Source of the DNA: Sorghum bicolor
Taxonomy: Eukaryota; Streptophyta; Magnoliopsida; Poales; Poaceae
Direction of reading: 5' to 3'
NCBI RefSeq assembly: GCF_000003195.3
Contig: NC_012878.2
Span: 38,502,751 to 38,566,750, forward strand
Length of the DNA: 64,000 nucleotides
The notes below the pieces were generated by a model. The model saw only the letters and a program-made list of their open reading frames with translations. It did no database searches and was not told the origin of the DNA. Below are positions 35,065-46,837 of the stretch, piece by piece. The first letter of the stretch is position 1, and each line of letters opens with the position of its first letter. The position numbers and the translations under genes are program-made.

Positions 35065-37226
35065 GAAAATTGAGAGTCCCGTTCGGAGGACTTAAAAAAC
35101 ACCGAACGCCTTGCCAAGAGGTAACTTGGTAGTTATCATTTCCCTTTCAATTATTTCAAATAGTTTATTTAGTTAATCATGTTCATGCTACCTTAAAAAG
35201 AAAATAAAAAAAATGTGTGAAAAACAGTAAGCCCCATGTGAGTATACGAGTGGCATAAAACCCATAAGTACATTCACTGTGGTGGCATAAAAATAAAATA
35301 ATTATTTTTCTGCTCTATAAAAATAAAAATATAAAAACAGGGAGTAATATTTATTAAGTAGTCTCAACATGATAAAGGCTAGATATTTATGCTAACACTT
35401 AATCAGTTCCACAAGCTTTGTTGTCTATTTGAGCTCCACAGAATTTAAGAATCAAGAAGACTGGCAGACGGAGGACATTCTAATCGCTGTCAGAATGCTG
35501 CTGACTTTCAAATACACCTCTACCACCTGCTAGCTACATCAAGAGAAATTACATCAAAATTCAGCTTGGGGGAGAGCACCCCCATTTATCTCGATAAGTA
35601 TTTCTATCTATCTTTATACTTATATTATTTTAGAATATAAATACACGTAAACTATGGAAAACCAAATAAAGAGTTTGTGCTTATATATATATATGTCTTT
35701 TGCTTAGTGTGTTTAATAAATAAATAAAGTGGCTATGCTAATCTGTATCTAAATAAAACTTAAGCATGGATATGATGAATAGTTGCTCTGCCTAATTTGC
35801 ACATTTTAAGTTCTCTCTCAAGTTTAGACATAAGTGTTATAATTTAAAACTTGCTCTAGACCTAAACTTGTGGGATGAAAACTTGATCTAAAGTCTAAGT
35901 TGTTAACGGATACGATATGGGAAGGTTGAGCTGCTGTTTATCTGTTCCTAGAGATGCTAGAATTCTGGAGAATTTTATCTTTGAAAATCTTTAAAATGTT
36001 GCATGATGAGTTCCTGTATGATGAGAGTTTAAATTCCTACCACAGCCATATATACATGCTTGCTAGACTTGGAGCCACACATTTAATATTTACTACTTAT
36101 GAGCATTGAGTGTGGTCAAGCTGTGTAGACCCTTAGGAGCTTGTCATGTGGTTAAATCAAGATTCACTTGCACGTTCACTCATATATGCTACTTCTACTC
36201 CGGAAGTACCATCCACATATATCCATCCATTGCCATCTCCAGAATCACTCAAAAATATTCTACTCCTAATCTGGGAGAGAATAGCCAAAAATATTCCTGT
36301 TTTTCCCTTGTGAAATAAATGCTCAAGTTATCTTGTTAGTACCACTTGCTATATTATCTCAAGAGATGAGTGCTCTAAAAAAATATATATGAGGAAATAA
36401 AAAGGAGCAAGTGCTCGGAACCTCGAAATAAAAGAAAAAGTGAGACGAGAGGTAAAAATGGACAAGTGTCCGACAGTAGAATTAGGGGTACAAGATACCC
36501 ACCTGAGAGAAAAGAAAAAGAAGAGCATCTCATTCTCCTCACAAAGTTTCAAAAAGCAAGGAAGGTATGTATTCCCTCAAAGAGCAAAAGTAGAATTAGA
36601 CTTCCACCACCATTGTTATCACCATCATCACCATACACCATTCATTCGCCACACATGCACATCTTGATTAAACTTGTTGATTTGTTTCTTTGGATCCATG
36701 GTTTGACTATGCAATAAATGTCTTGTAAGTATGTATACTTTATCTCCCACCTTTGAGCTCCAGATATAAAAGCCTTATTAGAGTAGGGTGAGAGAGAAGA
36801 CAATGTCACTATGCTTTATACCACAATGTCCACATATCTTGAGAGAAGGCATATACCATCACTGCCTTGGTACGGATCCAGAAATACCACAAAAGAGAGA
36901 TCTGAGAGAATCATACAAGGAATCTCTGAGTTTTATTTGAAAATCTGCAAAAACCCCAGAGCTATAGCTAATCAAGAATAAGAGACATGGCACTTGGCTA
37001 GACTGTTCTATCTTTTAACTACTCAAGACAGAAGTGACGGTTACAAGTCCCATGGTGAAAGGTAAAGTAAGTAAGTTTTAAGTCTTGATAGTTTACTCTA
37101 ACTCAGAGATGAGATCTTATTTAAAAAGCATGTGTACCGTCAATTTTTAAATATTGTAACAACTTATGATCCATAGCTGAGTCTGTCCTGGCTCAGGGAC
37201 GAGCAAGAGGTAAGCTTGGGGGAGTT
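35065..37226 (+). other. Unit 2 3' non-coding region
   Basis: Counterpart of 28436-30600. Internal polypurine-like AGCTTGGGGGAGAG at 35563-35576 and the true polypurine tract at 37213-37226. No credible gene. Confidence 0.6.
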
Positions 37227-38880
37227 TGTTGACGGTCCTTAAGTATCAAATTTAATTATCAAATAAATAAAGAAAAGGATCCAAATGAAATAAACATCTA
37301 GACTTAGGGTTTTATCTGACAGAATTCCACGAGTTTTGGTGTTTGTCTATTTCTGCAGGGGGTTATTAGGAAATATGGAAGAAAGGCCCACACGTCGGGA
37401 TTACATAGAGATATTAACGTGCCGCGCAATTATCTTACATCTAGAAGACTCCAGAAGCTACGAGACCGAAGCGAAGGTGAAACGGGGCCAGAGGCAGGGC
37501 GCCCGCCCTCCTGCCCTAGGCGCCCGCCCTCTCTGGGAGTCCAATCAGGACTCTGCTTCGTGGGAGATCTCCACCGACCTAAAGGATGAATCTAAACTAT
37601 ACAATCTATGTCGGTTTGATCCAATGGCCCATATTCACTTGGAGGGACTATAAAACCAGACCCCCTGGCCCCTGGAGGAGAGAGCCTCTCAACCCTAATT
37701 CATTGTTCCTCAAGGGAGAAGAAGCCTCTGATCAAGATTAGAGCCATCACATCAATTAGATATCTAGATTAGCATAGCTACATAGGATTAGAACTAGAAG
37801 GAGTCAATCTTCGATTGGTTTCCGGATTTGTCAAGAGGATTCTTGGTAATTCTCTAATTGTGCTTCTAATTACTTTCTAATTATCTTTGTTCTTCAATAT
37901 TATGAATATGACTTTGTTCTACTTCAATATATTGCTTATGACTTTGCTCTATTTGCTTATATTCAAGATTATATTGTTCTTAGTTTATTATAGTTATGTA
38001 CTTGGCTTAGTTAGATTCGATCTATATACATGCTTAGGATCGTATAGCGTTTATCCATCGGATCCATGGGTAAATGATAGATATTGTGTAGGCGTGGTGC
38101 TTATACCGTATTTATCTGCGATTGTACCCAATATGCCAGATCGTGGGGTGGTTCGTGATAGTGACAGCTTCATTGATTCTTATATAGTCCCCCTCTCGTG
38201 TATTGGGCTGGCAGAGCAACATTATTACAGGGGAGTGATTGCTATGTTTCTCATTTACCTTGCTAATATCACTATGCATGGGCGTAGTCTTGTCTTGCAA
38301 TGATTGCTAAGTATGCTTGCACTAACTATGATAATGCTAGACTATATAGTTGAGAATAACTTAGGGAATATTCTTGTAGTTCGTTCTAATACCATGCTAA
38401 TGACTTTCTAGAGTATCTAATTGAGGTGCTCATCATATTTATTATGTGGCTAGATCAGATTAATTATCTTTGTCACTATTATTATTTCATATATCCTTTA
38501 TGTGACACTTATCCCTGTATGAAGAGTTAGATATAATGTTCTCAATTATACATGCAATGATAGATGCTCAATCTCATATTCTATTCTGTAATCAATAGTG
38601 ATGATTGCTAATCCCTTCGCAGTGGTAAAAATATAAATAACGATACCTGGAATACTTCCCGGTTAAAATGCTACATCTGTATTAATCTGTGCGCTTGCAG
38701 ATCCCATTTATTATTTATTTAGAAGAGCAATTGCATATTTCAATACCACGTCTCTTATATCATGCTGGGGATGACAACTTGGCTTAAGTGGTGTGAGGGA
38801 TAGGTTTGGCATTTTTGGCACCGTTACTAGATTTAGAGAACTTAGTCTACTTTTGGTAATGATGTTAAGAATACCCAACA
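37227..38880 (+). repeat. Array LTR 3
   Basis: 1654 bp, TGTTGACGG...CCCAACA, followed by the right-hand ACTAT duplication (38881-38885). Confidence 0.93.
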
Positions 38881-38885
38881 ACTAT

Positions 38886-39364
38886 CATTTACTCCACCAC
38901 ACATGCACATCTTGATTTAATTATATGCTGAGTTCCTCTGGATCCATAGCTCGATTAGACAACATATGTTTGAGCTGTTTTTCACACCTAGGAGCTCCAC
39001 TTAAATATTCCATTAGCTATAGGTAAGTGACATTTTTGGTAAGGATCCACAAATACCACATATAGAGAGACTTGAGAGAATCATTGCTGGGAACTCTGAG
39101 TTTTATATTGAAAACTTATGAAAAACTCCGGAACAAAGGTGAAGTATAGACATGAGGAATAGTGCATGACTTAATTATTTTGTCTTTCAATTACTTAAGA
39201 CTTAGGTGCAGGTACTAAGCTCCATGACACTTCACTCTAATCTGGAAGAATTTTTATGTGAAAGCATGTGTGCCTGTCAGGAAAGAAAACATCGAAGCAA
39301 CTCCTGATCCATCTGAGTTTTGCTGTTTGCTCAGGGACGAGCAAAGGGTAAGCTTGGGAGAGTT
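38886..39364 (+). other. Outer element 3' internal region, second part
   Basis: Continuation of 22671-23968 past the inner array, AT-rich and non-coding, ending in the polypurine tract AGCTTGGGAGAGTT just before the LTR at 39365. Confidence 0.65.
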
Positions 39365-40883
39365 TGTTGACGGTCCTTAAGTACTAAAATTAACCATCAA
39401 CTAAACAAGGAAAAGGATCCAAATGCAACAAACATCTAGAATTAGGGTTTTATCTGACAGAATTCCACGAGCTTTGGTGTTTATCTATTTCTGTAGGGGG
39501 TTATCAGAAAATATGGAGAGAAGGCCCACATGTCATGTTTACAATGAGATAATTACGTGCCGCACAATTTTCCTCAATCTAGAAGAGTCTAGAAGCCACG
39601 GGAACGAACGAGAAGACAATCGGGCTCGGGGGCAGGGCGCCCGCCCACCCCCCTTGGGCGCCCGCCCAGGGTTAGAGTCCAATCACGACTCTCTTTCGGG
39701 ACTAAGCTCCACCGACCTAAAGGATGAATCTAAACCATACAATCAATGTCGGTTTGATCCAACGACCCAAATTCACTTGAAAGGACTATATAACGAAGGC
39801 CTCTCCACCCCTGGGGGAGAGAGAGGAGAAGAGAAGAAATCATTATCAGAGGTAGCCATCAAAGTTAGGGTTTAGAGCTTCTCTCCCACAGAGAATTAGA
39901 ATTAGCTACTCCCTAATCCTTCAAGTTTAGAGGATTGATTAGATAGCAATTAGAGAAGTAGAGCACTACGCTCTGGATTCGGATCTTCGGTAATAAAGAT
40001 TGGTATTATTCATATCTTTCTCTAATTCTTTGTTCTTATTGCATTATGTCTCTAATTATTATGCTCTTAGTTTGCTCTAGTTCTATATTTGATATAATTA
40101 TGATTGATAATGAGTTTATGTATAAGTTTGCAAAGCGCTTAGCTCTTGATGCGAGGGAGTTAAGTGGTAGATCACATGTTGGCATGGTGCTTAGATGTTA
40201 TTTACCTGCAAATGTATCCTATTGGTCGGGTCGTGTGGTAGTTCGCGATAGTGACAGCTTCGTTGATTCTTATATAGTCCACCCTCCGTTGATAGGACAG
40301 GCAGAACTTGTATTGTGGAGTAAGTCTTGCGATGCTCTGATTTACTTTAGCAATGTTCCTTATACATGAATGAAGAGTCTTTTATGCTATACATGATCTT
40401 GTAGATAACTAGAGTAGATGTGACTTAGTAGATAGTAGATAACTTAGAATCCATTCTCTAGCTAATCTGACGTCACCTTACATATATGAGGAGTAGTCTA
40501 TTTTCTAATCGCTGTGTTATTTACCCATGAACTTATCATTCATTATCATTATCTTTATGGTTTACCCCCTGCCAAAGTAAGTGACTGTGTGACGAGTTTC
40601 TCATTAGTAATCATGTTCTGGCAAGTTTATCTCTAGTCTATGCCTTTATAGATTTATCCTCATCTTAATTTAACCCTTTTGTCCTTGTAAGCAAAATTAT
40701 AAATAATGATACCTGGAATACTTATCCTGGTGAAATGCTACAATGAGGTGTTTTATCTGTGCGCTTGCGGATAGAATAGATTATTTTCTAGAGAGCATTT
40801 ACATTTATAAATACCTTTGTACACTCTGGCACCATGTTGGGGATGACAACCTAGTATCTAAGTGGTGTTAGCTAGTGTCAACA
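39365..40883 (+). repeat. Outer Athila-type LTR, complete
   Basis: TGTTGACGG...GTCAACA, 1519 bp. Duplicated GC motif at about 39634-39666. It has a polypurine tract on its left and a primer site on its right, so it is shared between two internal regions. Confidence 0.88.
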
Positions 40884-40891
40884 AGCATTTC

Positions 40892-40909
40892 TGGCGCCGT
40901 TGCCGGGGA
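40892..40909 (+). other. Primer-binding site, outer element
   Basis: TGGCGCCGTTGCCGGGGA, identical to the inner family's site (tRNA-Asp type). Confidence 0.85.
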
Positions 40910-41195
40910 ACAAAAGGGAAACTTATAGGAACGGTAAGGAAAGTCAGGAAATCAGTCAAGGTTATTCACATAAAATATTAGACTAGACTATAGAGAAATA
41001 ATTGCATAAAATAGCTACTAAGTGAGAAATCATAACAAGGCACCTCTGCTTTGGTAGGTTCACCCTGTTGTTTTTCTATGTTTATATTTTTATACAGGGT
41101 ATATCAGGATTGACTTCGGGTACATTCAACTCTTCATCATCAGAACCAAAGCAATCAAGAAAGAAAGAAGAAGCTAGTTACCAATTGCTGAAGCT

Positions 41196-42047
41196 ATGGC
41201 ACAGAAGACCCTACAAGAATTCTCTGCTCCAAGTCTTGAGAACATTCCAACTAGTCCAAGATTTGCAGTAGAAGAAGGAGCACCTGAGTTCGAGCTCAAG
41301 TCAAGCCCCATCAATTTGGTACAAGCTACACAATTCAGTGGAAAGGCACATGAAGATGCTAGTGCACACTTACCGAATTTCTTAGAGATTGGAAGCACAA
41401 TCCACATCGACGGAGTCGACAAAGACGTCATACTGCTTCGCCTCTTTCCATTCTCACTAGAAGGGAAAGCGAGGAAGTGGTTCTACACTCATCAAGATAA
41501 CATCAACAACTGGACGAACTTGTCAGATGTCTTTCTATCAAAGTTTTTCCCTATAGGCAAAACAATTACCTTAATAGGAAATATTGTCAGTTTCCAACAG
41601 CAAAAGACAGAAACCATTTCAGAAGCATGGGAGCGTTTCCAAGGATACATATCAGATTGTCCTCACCATGGAATGGCCACATGGTTACTTATGTAGACCT
41701 TCTACCATGGATTAACCCAGAAGGGTCGTGAGTGCCTAGATGCATCTGCTAAAGGATCATTCTTGGAGCTTACAATTGGAAAAGCAGAGATACTTTTGGA
41801 TAAGATAGCAGAAAACCAAAGTTGGTTCCAAGATAAAGCTCAACATTGTCATCAAACTGAAGAAATACCAGAAGAAGTAAAAGCATTATCAACCAAGATA
41901 GAAAATTTGCTCCATTGGATTGACCAGAGGGCCAAGATCAAAGAAGATCAAAGAGCTATTGAGACAGCATACAAATATCAACCACTTCGAGTCAACCCAA
42001 TAGCAAAGGTATGGACTCAGGTAATACTTTCAAGCAACTTTCATTAA
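41196..42047 (+). pseudogene. Outer Athila-type gag
   Basis: Athila-type gag beginning MAQKTLQEFSAPSLENIP, with core FELKSSPINLVQATQF and LFPFSLEGKARKWFY. One in-frame TAG (41694-41696) sits where the inner family has CAG, then the frame continues to TAA at 42045-42047. It is related to, but clearly diverged from, the inner-array gag. Spacer and RNA leader lie at 40910-41195. Confidence 0.82.
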
Positions 42048-42393
42048 AAGGAGATAATTGCTCAACAAACCAAAATTAATGATGAAGTTAAACAAAGACT
42101 AGATACAAATGAATCATCTCTAAAAGATATATACAATAAAAAGAATTTTCTACTAACTGCCTTTGATGAGCAAAACACTCTTAATAACAGGGTAGAGCTT
42201 AAATTAATAAAGTTAGCTGCTGCACTGCCTGTTGCTACTAACATTGAGCAGGTAAAGAACATAACTACTAGAGGAGGCAAAGCCACCAGGGATCCCCCAT
42301 ACCCAAAAGAGAAACAAAGAACATCAGCACCAGTGCAACCAGCAGTGATAGAAGAAGAAAGCCCAGTTGAAGCAGAAATTCTGCTACAACCAC
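42048..42393 (+). pseudogene. Outer gag C-terminal remnant
   Basis: Downstream gag coding in another frame, including the ITTRGGKATRDPPYP-type segment common at the gag/protease border of Athila elements. Cut at 42394 by Tat copy D; the flanking 5 bp are ACCAC (42389-42393). Confidence 0.65.
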
Positions 42394-43111
42394 TGTTGAC
42401 AACATTTTTGGACACGTACCCAGAGACCAGCAGAGTATAGATCGGCAGGTGGAGCAACAGTAACTAGCTTACAGAAGAGTTGCCGATGAGGATGGTTGCC
42501 GATAAAGAGAAAATTGAATATGACTAGGTCCAAAGGTGGTGACGTGTTCTTGCCGATGATCAATATTGGTGTTTGCCGATGGCCATAACAGGAAGACTGC
42601 CGATGACTCTGAAGGAAAGCGTGGAGGTTGCCGATTGATCTGGGGCGGTGTCCCGGTCGGTTACAAGGAGGTGTTCTTATGTTTTCCTTAGTTGTTTAAA
42701 TTCGTTTTGTATACGGAGTCTGTTTAATTTGGGATTCGAGTCCTAGTCATGTCTGATTGTAGCTCTTTGAGCAGGGTATAAATGTGGACCTTAGGGCCTT
42801 GTAATCTATGAATGAATCAATCAATCAAACACCAGTTTTTACTCATATTCTAACATCTACTTTTTCGACGACTTTGTCATACTTTTTCCTTTTATTACGA
42901 GTTCTTAGGAATTCGTCGACTTAAGCTCGGCGTGTTCTCAAGTTCCGCGTGAATACCTCTTGGCCGTGGCATCCGGGCGCATCGCTGTTGTCGGGACCAA
43001 AGTATTCGAGTTACCACCTTTGCCGATAGTAAGGTCAAATCGGCTGGCACGCCTTAACGTTTAAATCGGGTATTAGCCCTTTGTGTTTGCAGATCCGCTT
43101 TTGCATCAACA
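42394..43111 (+). repeat. 5' LTR of Tat copy D
   Basis: TGTTGACAACA...GCATCAACA, 718 bp. Six GCCGAT motifs in one orientation lie between 42481 and 42636, with TATA box TATAAAT at 42777-42783. Homologous to 3855-4550 and 6354-7063. Confidence 0.9.
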
Positions 43112-43118
43112 CATCTTT

Positions 43119-43137
43119 TGGCACGCCTAGTGGGACC
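43119..43137 (+). other. Primer-binding site of copy D
   Basis: TGGCACGCCTAGTGGGACC, seven bases inside the LTR. The tRNA is not assigned. Confidence 0.65.
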
Positions 43138-43158
43138 AGATTCAAGATCAAGATCAAC

Positions 43159-45760
43159 ATGTCGACTTCTGAATTTGATCAGGAGCACGTCATCCCCGTG
43201 ACAGAAGCCAATCTCAAGGATGAGCAGAAGCAAGCTATTGCTAAAGCCATGGAGGATTACAAGCAGCAATGCCTGAGGTCCTTCAGCATAAACAGGAGCG
43301 GTGAGGTAATCCAGAAGGATGCACTGCCGACGCCTCGGCAGGTTACTTTTGAAGCCAATCCTGGTAAACTTCAAGAGATGGTTGATAGTGCTATCAACCG
43401 TGCTTTGATCAACCAAACTGGTGTGCTGTCCAATACGGTTTTCAATGCCGTGGCTAGAACTTTCAAGGAAGGACAATTGCCACCAGATTATGTGGCCCCT
43501 CTCATCATCAGCCGGGATCACCGATGGTCACAGCTCCATCGGTTGCTACAGCCGCTGCGGGCCTGGAAATTCCTGTTCCTCCAAGCACGTTAGGAGTCAC
43601 TAATACACAGTCTATGCCGATAACAACTAATCCGCTGACTTCAGATGAGCAAATTAGGCTCGCGACAGATCTATTGGCATCGACAATGTCAGGACCTGTC
43701 CCTCCTCCTAACTGGTGGGGTTTTGGTATGCCCCCGGAATACTTGAAGACACCTGGCACATCTCAGGCAACTGATTTGAGAGGCAAGGCTCCCATGGCAT
43801 CGGCACCTCCAACTATGCCGATGAACCAGAGTCCCCAGTATACCACAACCACTACTGCAAGGCCTTACACTGGGAATTCTCAAGCTCCAACGTTCCAGAT
43901 GCCTAACGCATCGGCAGATTCAATGCTGATGCAGCAGAGGTTTGTGACTCAGCCAGGGTATGTCAATCCAATGATCATGCCCAATTACCAGTCATCGGCA
44001 GGGCCTATGCCGATGAACGCTAATAACGGATGGCTTGGGCAGCAAGTCTTTCCGCAAACGCCCCAACCGAATCATCAGGCTGCAGGGTTCCAACAAAGCC
44101 AGATCTATCCCGGGTTCCAGAACCAGGGGGCAGTTAATCAGCCGATGAATCACGGCCAACAGATCGCTGGTAAGCAATTTGGAGGTCAACATCTGGGAGG
44201 CCAGCAAATCGGCGAACAGCAGATCGGCGCACAACAGCTCGGTGGTCCGCAGATTGGGGGACAAATTATTAATCCAGTGTTCCATGCAGATCGCACACCG
44301 CACCAAAACGTGGAAGCTTACCAGCAAGCGCCAGTTCTACAACCACCTCATCGGCAAGATGCCGATGCTTATTGGGCCGATAAGATTGCTGAAGTAATGA
44401 GAGATCAATTTGGGATAAAACCCAAAGTCAACACTTACTCTTATCGGACACCGTATCCTCCCGCGTATGATTTGATCCCGCTTCCAAAACGGTATAAGGT
44501 ACTGGATTTTACTAAGTTTTCTGGGCAGGATGACACGTCGACCATGGAACACGTCAACAGGTTCATCATCCAATGCGGGGAAGCCGGTAACAGAGACGAG
44601 TTAAGGGTTCGCTTGTTCTCATCATAATTGTCCGGATCGGCTTTCACCTGGTTTATATCATTACCTCCCAATTCAGTGATTACTTGGGCCGATTTGGAGA
44701 AACAATTCCACAAATACTTCTTTTCTGGGGTCCATGAGAAGAAGATCACCGATTTGGTTAAATTGAGGCAACGCAATGATGAATCGGTTGAAGGTTTTGT
44801 GCAGAGGATACGGGAGGTCAAGAACAAATGCTATAGCCTGGTTTTGGATGATCGGCAGCTAGCCGATTTGGCTTTCCAGGGTTTGTTGCCACACATCAAG
44901 GACAAGTATGCGTGTCAGGAGTTTGAAAGCTTAAGTCATTTGGTGCAGAGGATTTCTGATCAAGATATCAAGCCATTTGAACCCAAGAGAGCATGGAATA
45001 AGAAGGTGTCCTTTGTTGATGAAGCAGCAAGCTCAGATTCTGATGAAGAACCGGTCATCGGCTTGGCAGAGTCGGTGAAGAACAAGAAGCCGATGTCTTG
45101 CCCTTTTGGACATAAAGAGCCAGAGAAATTCACATTTGATATCACTAAGGCCGATCAGATATTTGACTTTCTACTTCAGGAAGGTCAGATCAAATTATCA
45201 CCTAATCATGTGATCCCATCGGCTGAGGAGTTGAAGAAGATGAAGTATTGTAAATGGCACAATGCAACTTCTCACAGCACCAATGAGTGCAAAGTGTTTA
45301 GACAACAGCTGCAATCGGCTATAGAGTTAGGGAGGATCAAATTTGACAGCTCTAAATCTCAGAAGCCGATGAAGATTGATCAACATCCTTGTGCCAACAA
45401 ACATGCTGGATGCTAAGGGAAAGGCCAAGGTCTTGACTTCGGAAGCAGCTGAAAGAAGTGCATCGGTGGATCCTCAGCATCAAATCACTACCACCGATGC
45501 AAAAGGAAAAGGCTTAGTCCAGGAGGGACTTAACTCAAGGAGGCCTCCCCGATCTGGTATTGTGATAACTCACAGAAGGCCTCGGGAGACTTGGCAGCAA
45601 CGTGAAGATCGGTATCGGCGCCAGCAAGAGGACTATCGCTGGGAAGAAGAAAGACGCCGGCAGGAGTGGAATTGGCATAGGGATCACAGGAATTGCCCGT
45701 TCTTCATTCATTGTTGTGAGGAGAATATAAAACTTCCCACTGTCAGAGATTGTCCTGAGT
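43159..45760 (+). pseudogene. Copy D gag
   Basis: Starts MSTSEFDQEHVIPVTEANL at 43159. A frameshift near 43520 moves to the frame of 43524-45416, which has one TAA (44625-44627), and a second frameshift near 45385 leads to 45376-45762. A Pro/Gln-rich region with a Gln/Gly repeat (44155-44275) precedes the capsid-like segment SGSAFTWFISLPPNSVITWADL (about 44635). A His/Cys motif, YCKWHNATSHSTNECKVF, lies near 45250. The capsid-type domain matches the Retrotrans_gag family by appearance. Non-functional as it stands. Confidence 0.82.
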
Positions 45761-46837
45761 GAACGGTTATGACCGGTACGACAGGTCTGATCGGCGCTAT
45801 CGTGTTAATGATAGGCAATTTAATGGGCCGATTAGAGGGAGAGCATCCGTTTATGATCGGCTGGGGGGCAGGCTCAGCATGCACGATAGGCTTGGAGATC
45901 GTGTTGAGTATTTCCCCAGGAGCCAGGAAGAACTTGAAGAGATGGCTAATGCGGGGATGCCAATACTTATCGAGTGGAATCAAAGGAAAATCGTCGCCCA
46001 GCGGTCAGGCAGCAGCAACTTCCTCCATGGTGTCCAGAAGGGTTGACCAGGACACAAAAGAGAAGGCTGCAGCGTGAAAGGCGAGAAGAGTTAAGCAAGG
46101 GTGAAAACTCTGGCCAGTCTGGGGATCATCAACAAGCAGATCCCAAAGGGAAAGGTCCATCGGTAGATGTTAACATGGTCTTTATGTTGCCAATGGAGTT
46201 CCTTGCGCCATCCAGTGATGATGAGTTGGAGTTCTCTGACCAAATAGCTCAATTGGCTCTGGATCCAATGACAGCCATCTTTGAGAAGCCTGCCGACGAT
46301 GAAAGGCAACATCTTAAGGCTTTATTTGTCAAAGGAAGAGTGGATGGTCAGCCGATGACTAAAATTCTGATTGATGGTGGAGCTGCTATTAACATCATGC
46401 CTTATACAGTGTATCGGAAGCTTGGAAAAGGAGATCAAGATTTGACCAAGACCGATATGACGCTCAAAGACTTTGAAGGTATTGTGTCTCCAGTTAAGGG
46501 AGCTATCTGCGTAGAATTGACCATCGGTAGCAAAACCTTGCCGACGACCTTCTTCGTAATCAGTGGGAAAGGTGCCTACAATCTGTTGCTAGGGAGAGAT
46601 TGGATTCATGCCAATTGTTGCATCCCGTCTACAATGCACCAGTGCTTGGTCCAGTGGGTAGGTGACAAGATTGAGATTGTCCCGGGAGATTCTTCCTATG
46701 TTATTGCATCGGCAGAGGCAGATACCTTCGAAAGGACTAGGTGCATTTCAGGAGAAGTTTGGGAAAAGGATTTTCTCAAGATTGCCGATTATGAAATTCC
46801 ACCGATCCAAGCAGTCGGTTCTGACGAAGGTTTTTAA
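45761..46837 (+). pseudogene. Copy D aspartic protease region
   Basis: The open frame 45974-46837 carries a retropepsin: LIDGGAAINIMPYTVYRKL (catalytic Asp in DGG, about residue 133), then YNLLLGRDWIHANCC (about residue 205). The N-terminal linker (45761-46080) lies in other frames, so it is not fused cleanly to gag. Its stop TAA (46835-46837) overlaps the ATG of the RT frame as TAATG, an arrangement also present in copy C. Confidence 0.8.

Larger units (their letters stand above)
23969..38880 (+). mobile_element. Athila-type tandem array: LTR-internal-LTR-internal-LTR
   Basis: Three near-identical LTRs (23969-25623, 30601-32253, 37227-38880) separate two near-identical internal regions of about 4.97 kb. 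The array is flanked once by ACTAT (23964-23968 and 38881-38885), with none at the middle LTR. It therefore behaves as one insertion enlarged by unequal recombination. Each unit has a tRNA-Asp-type primer site, gag and two protease domains, but no RT, RNase H or integrase. It lies inside the 3' region of the outer Athila-type element. Confidence 0.92.
21950..42393 (+). mobile_element. Outer Athila-type element, itself an LTR-internal-LTR-internal chain
   Basis: Pieces: truncated LTR (21950-22670), 3' internal sequence (22671-23968 and 38886-39364, split by the inner array), a complete LTR (39365-40883), then primer site and gag (40892-42393), cut by Tat copy D at 42394. An internal region with its own primer site downstream of the second LTR means at least two chained units. 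LTRs resemble, but are clearly distinct from, those of the inner array. The missing end should lie right of the window. Confidence 0.7.
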
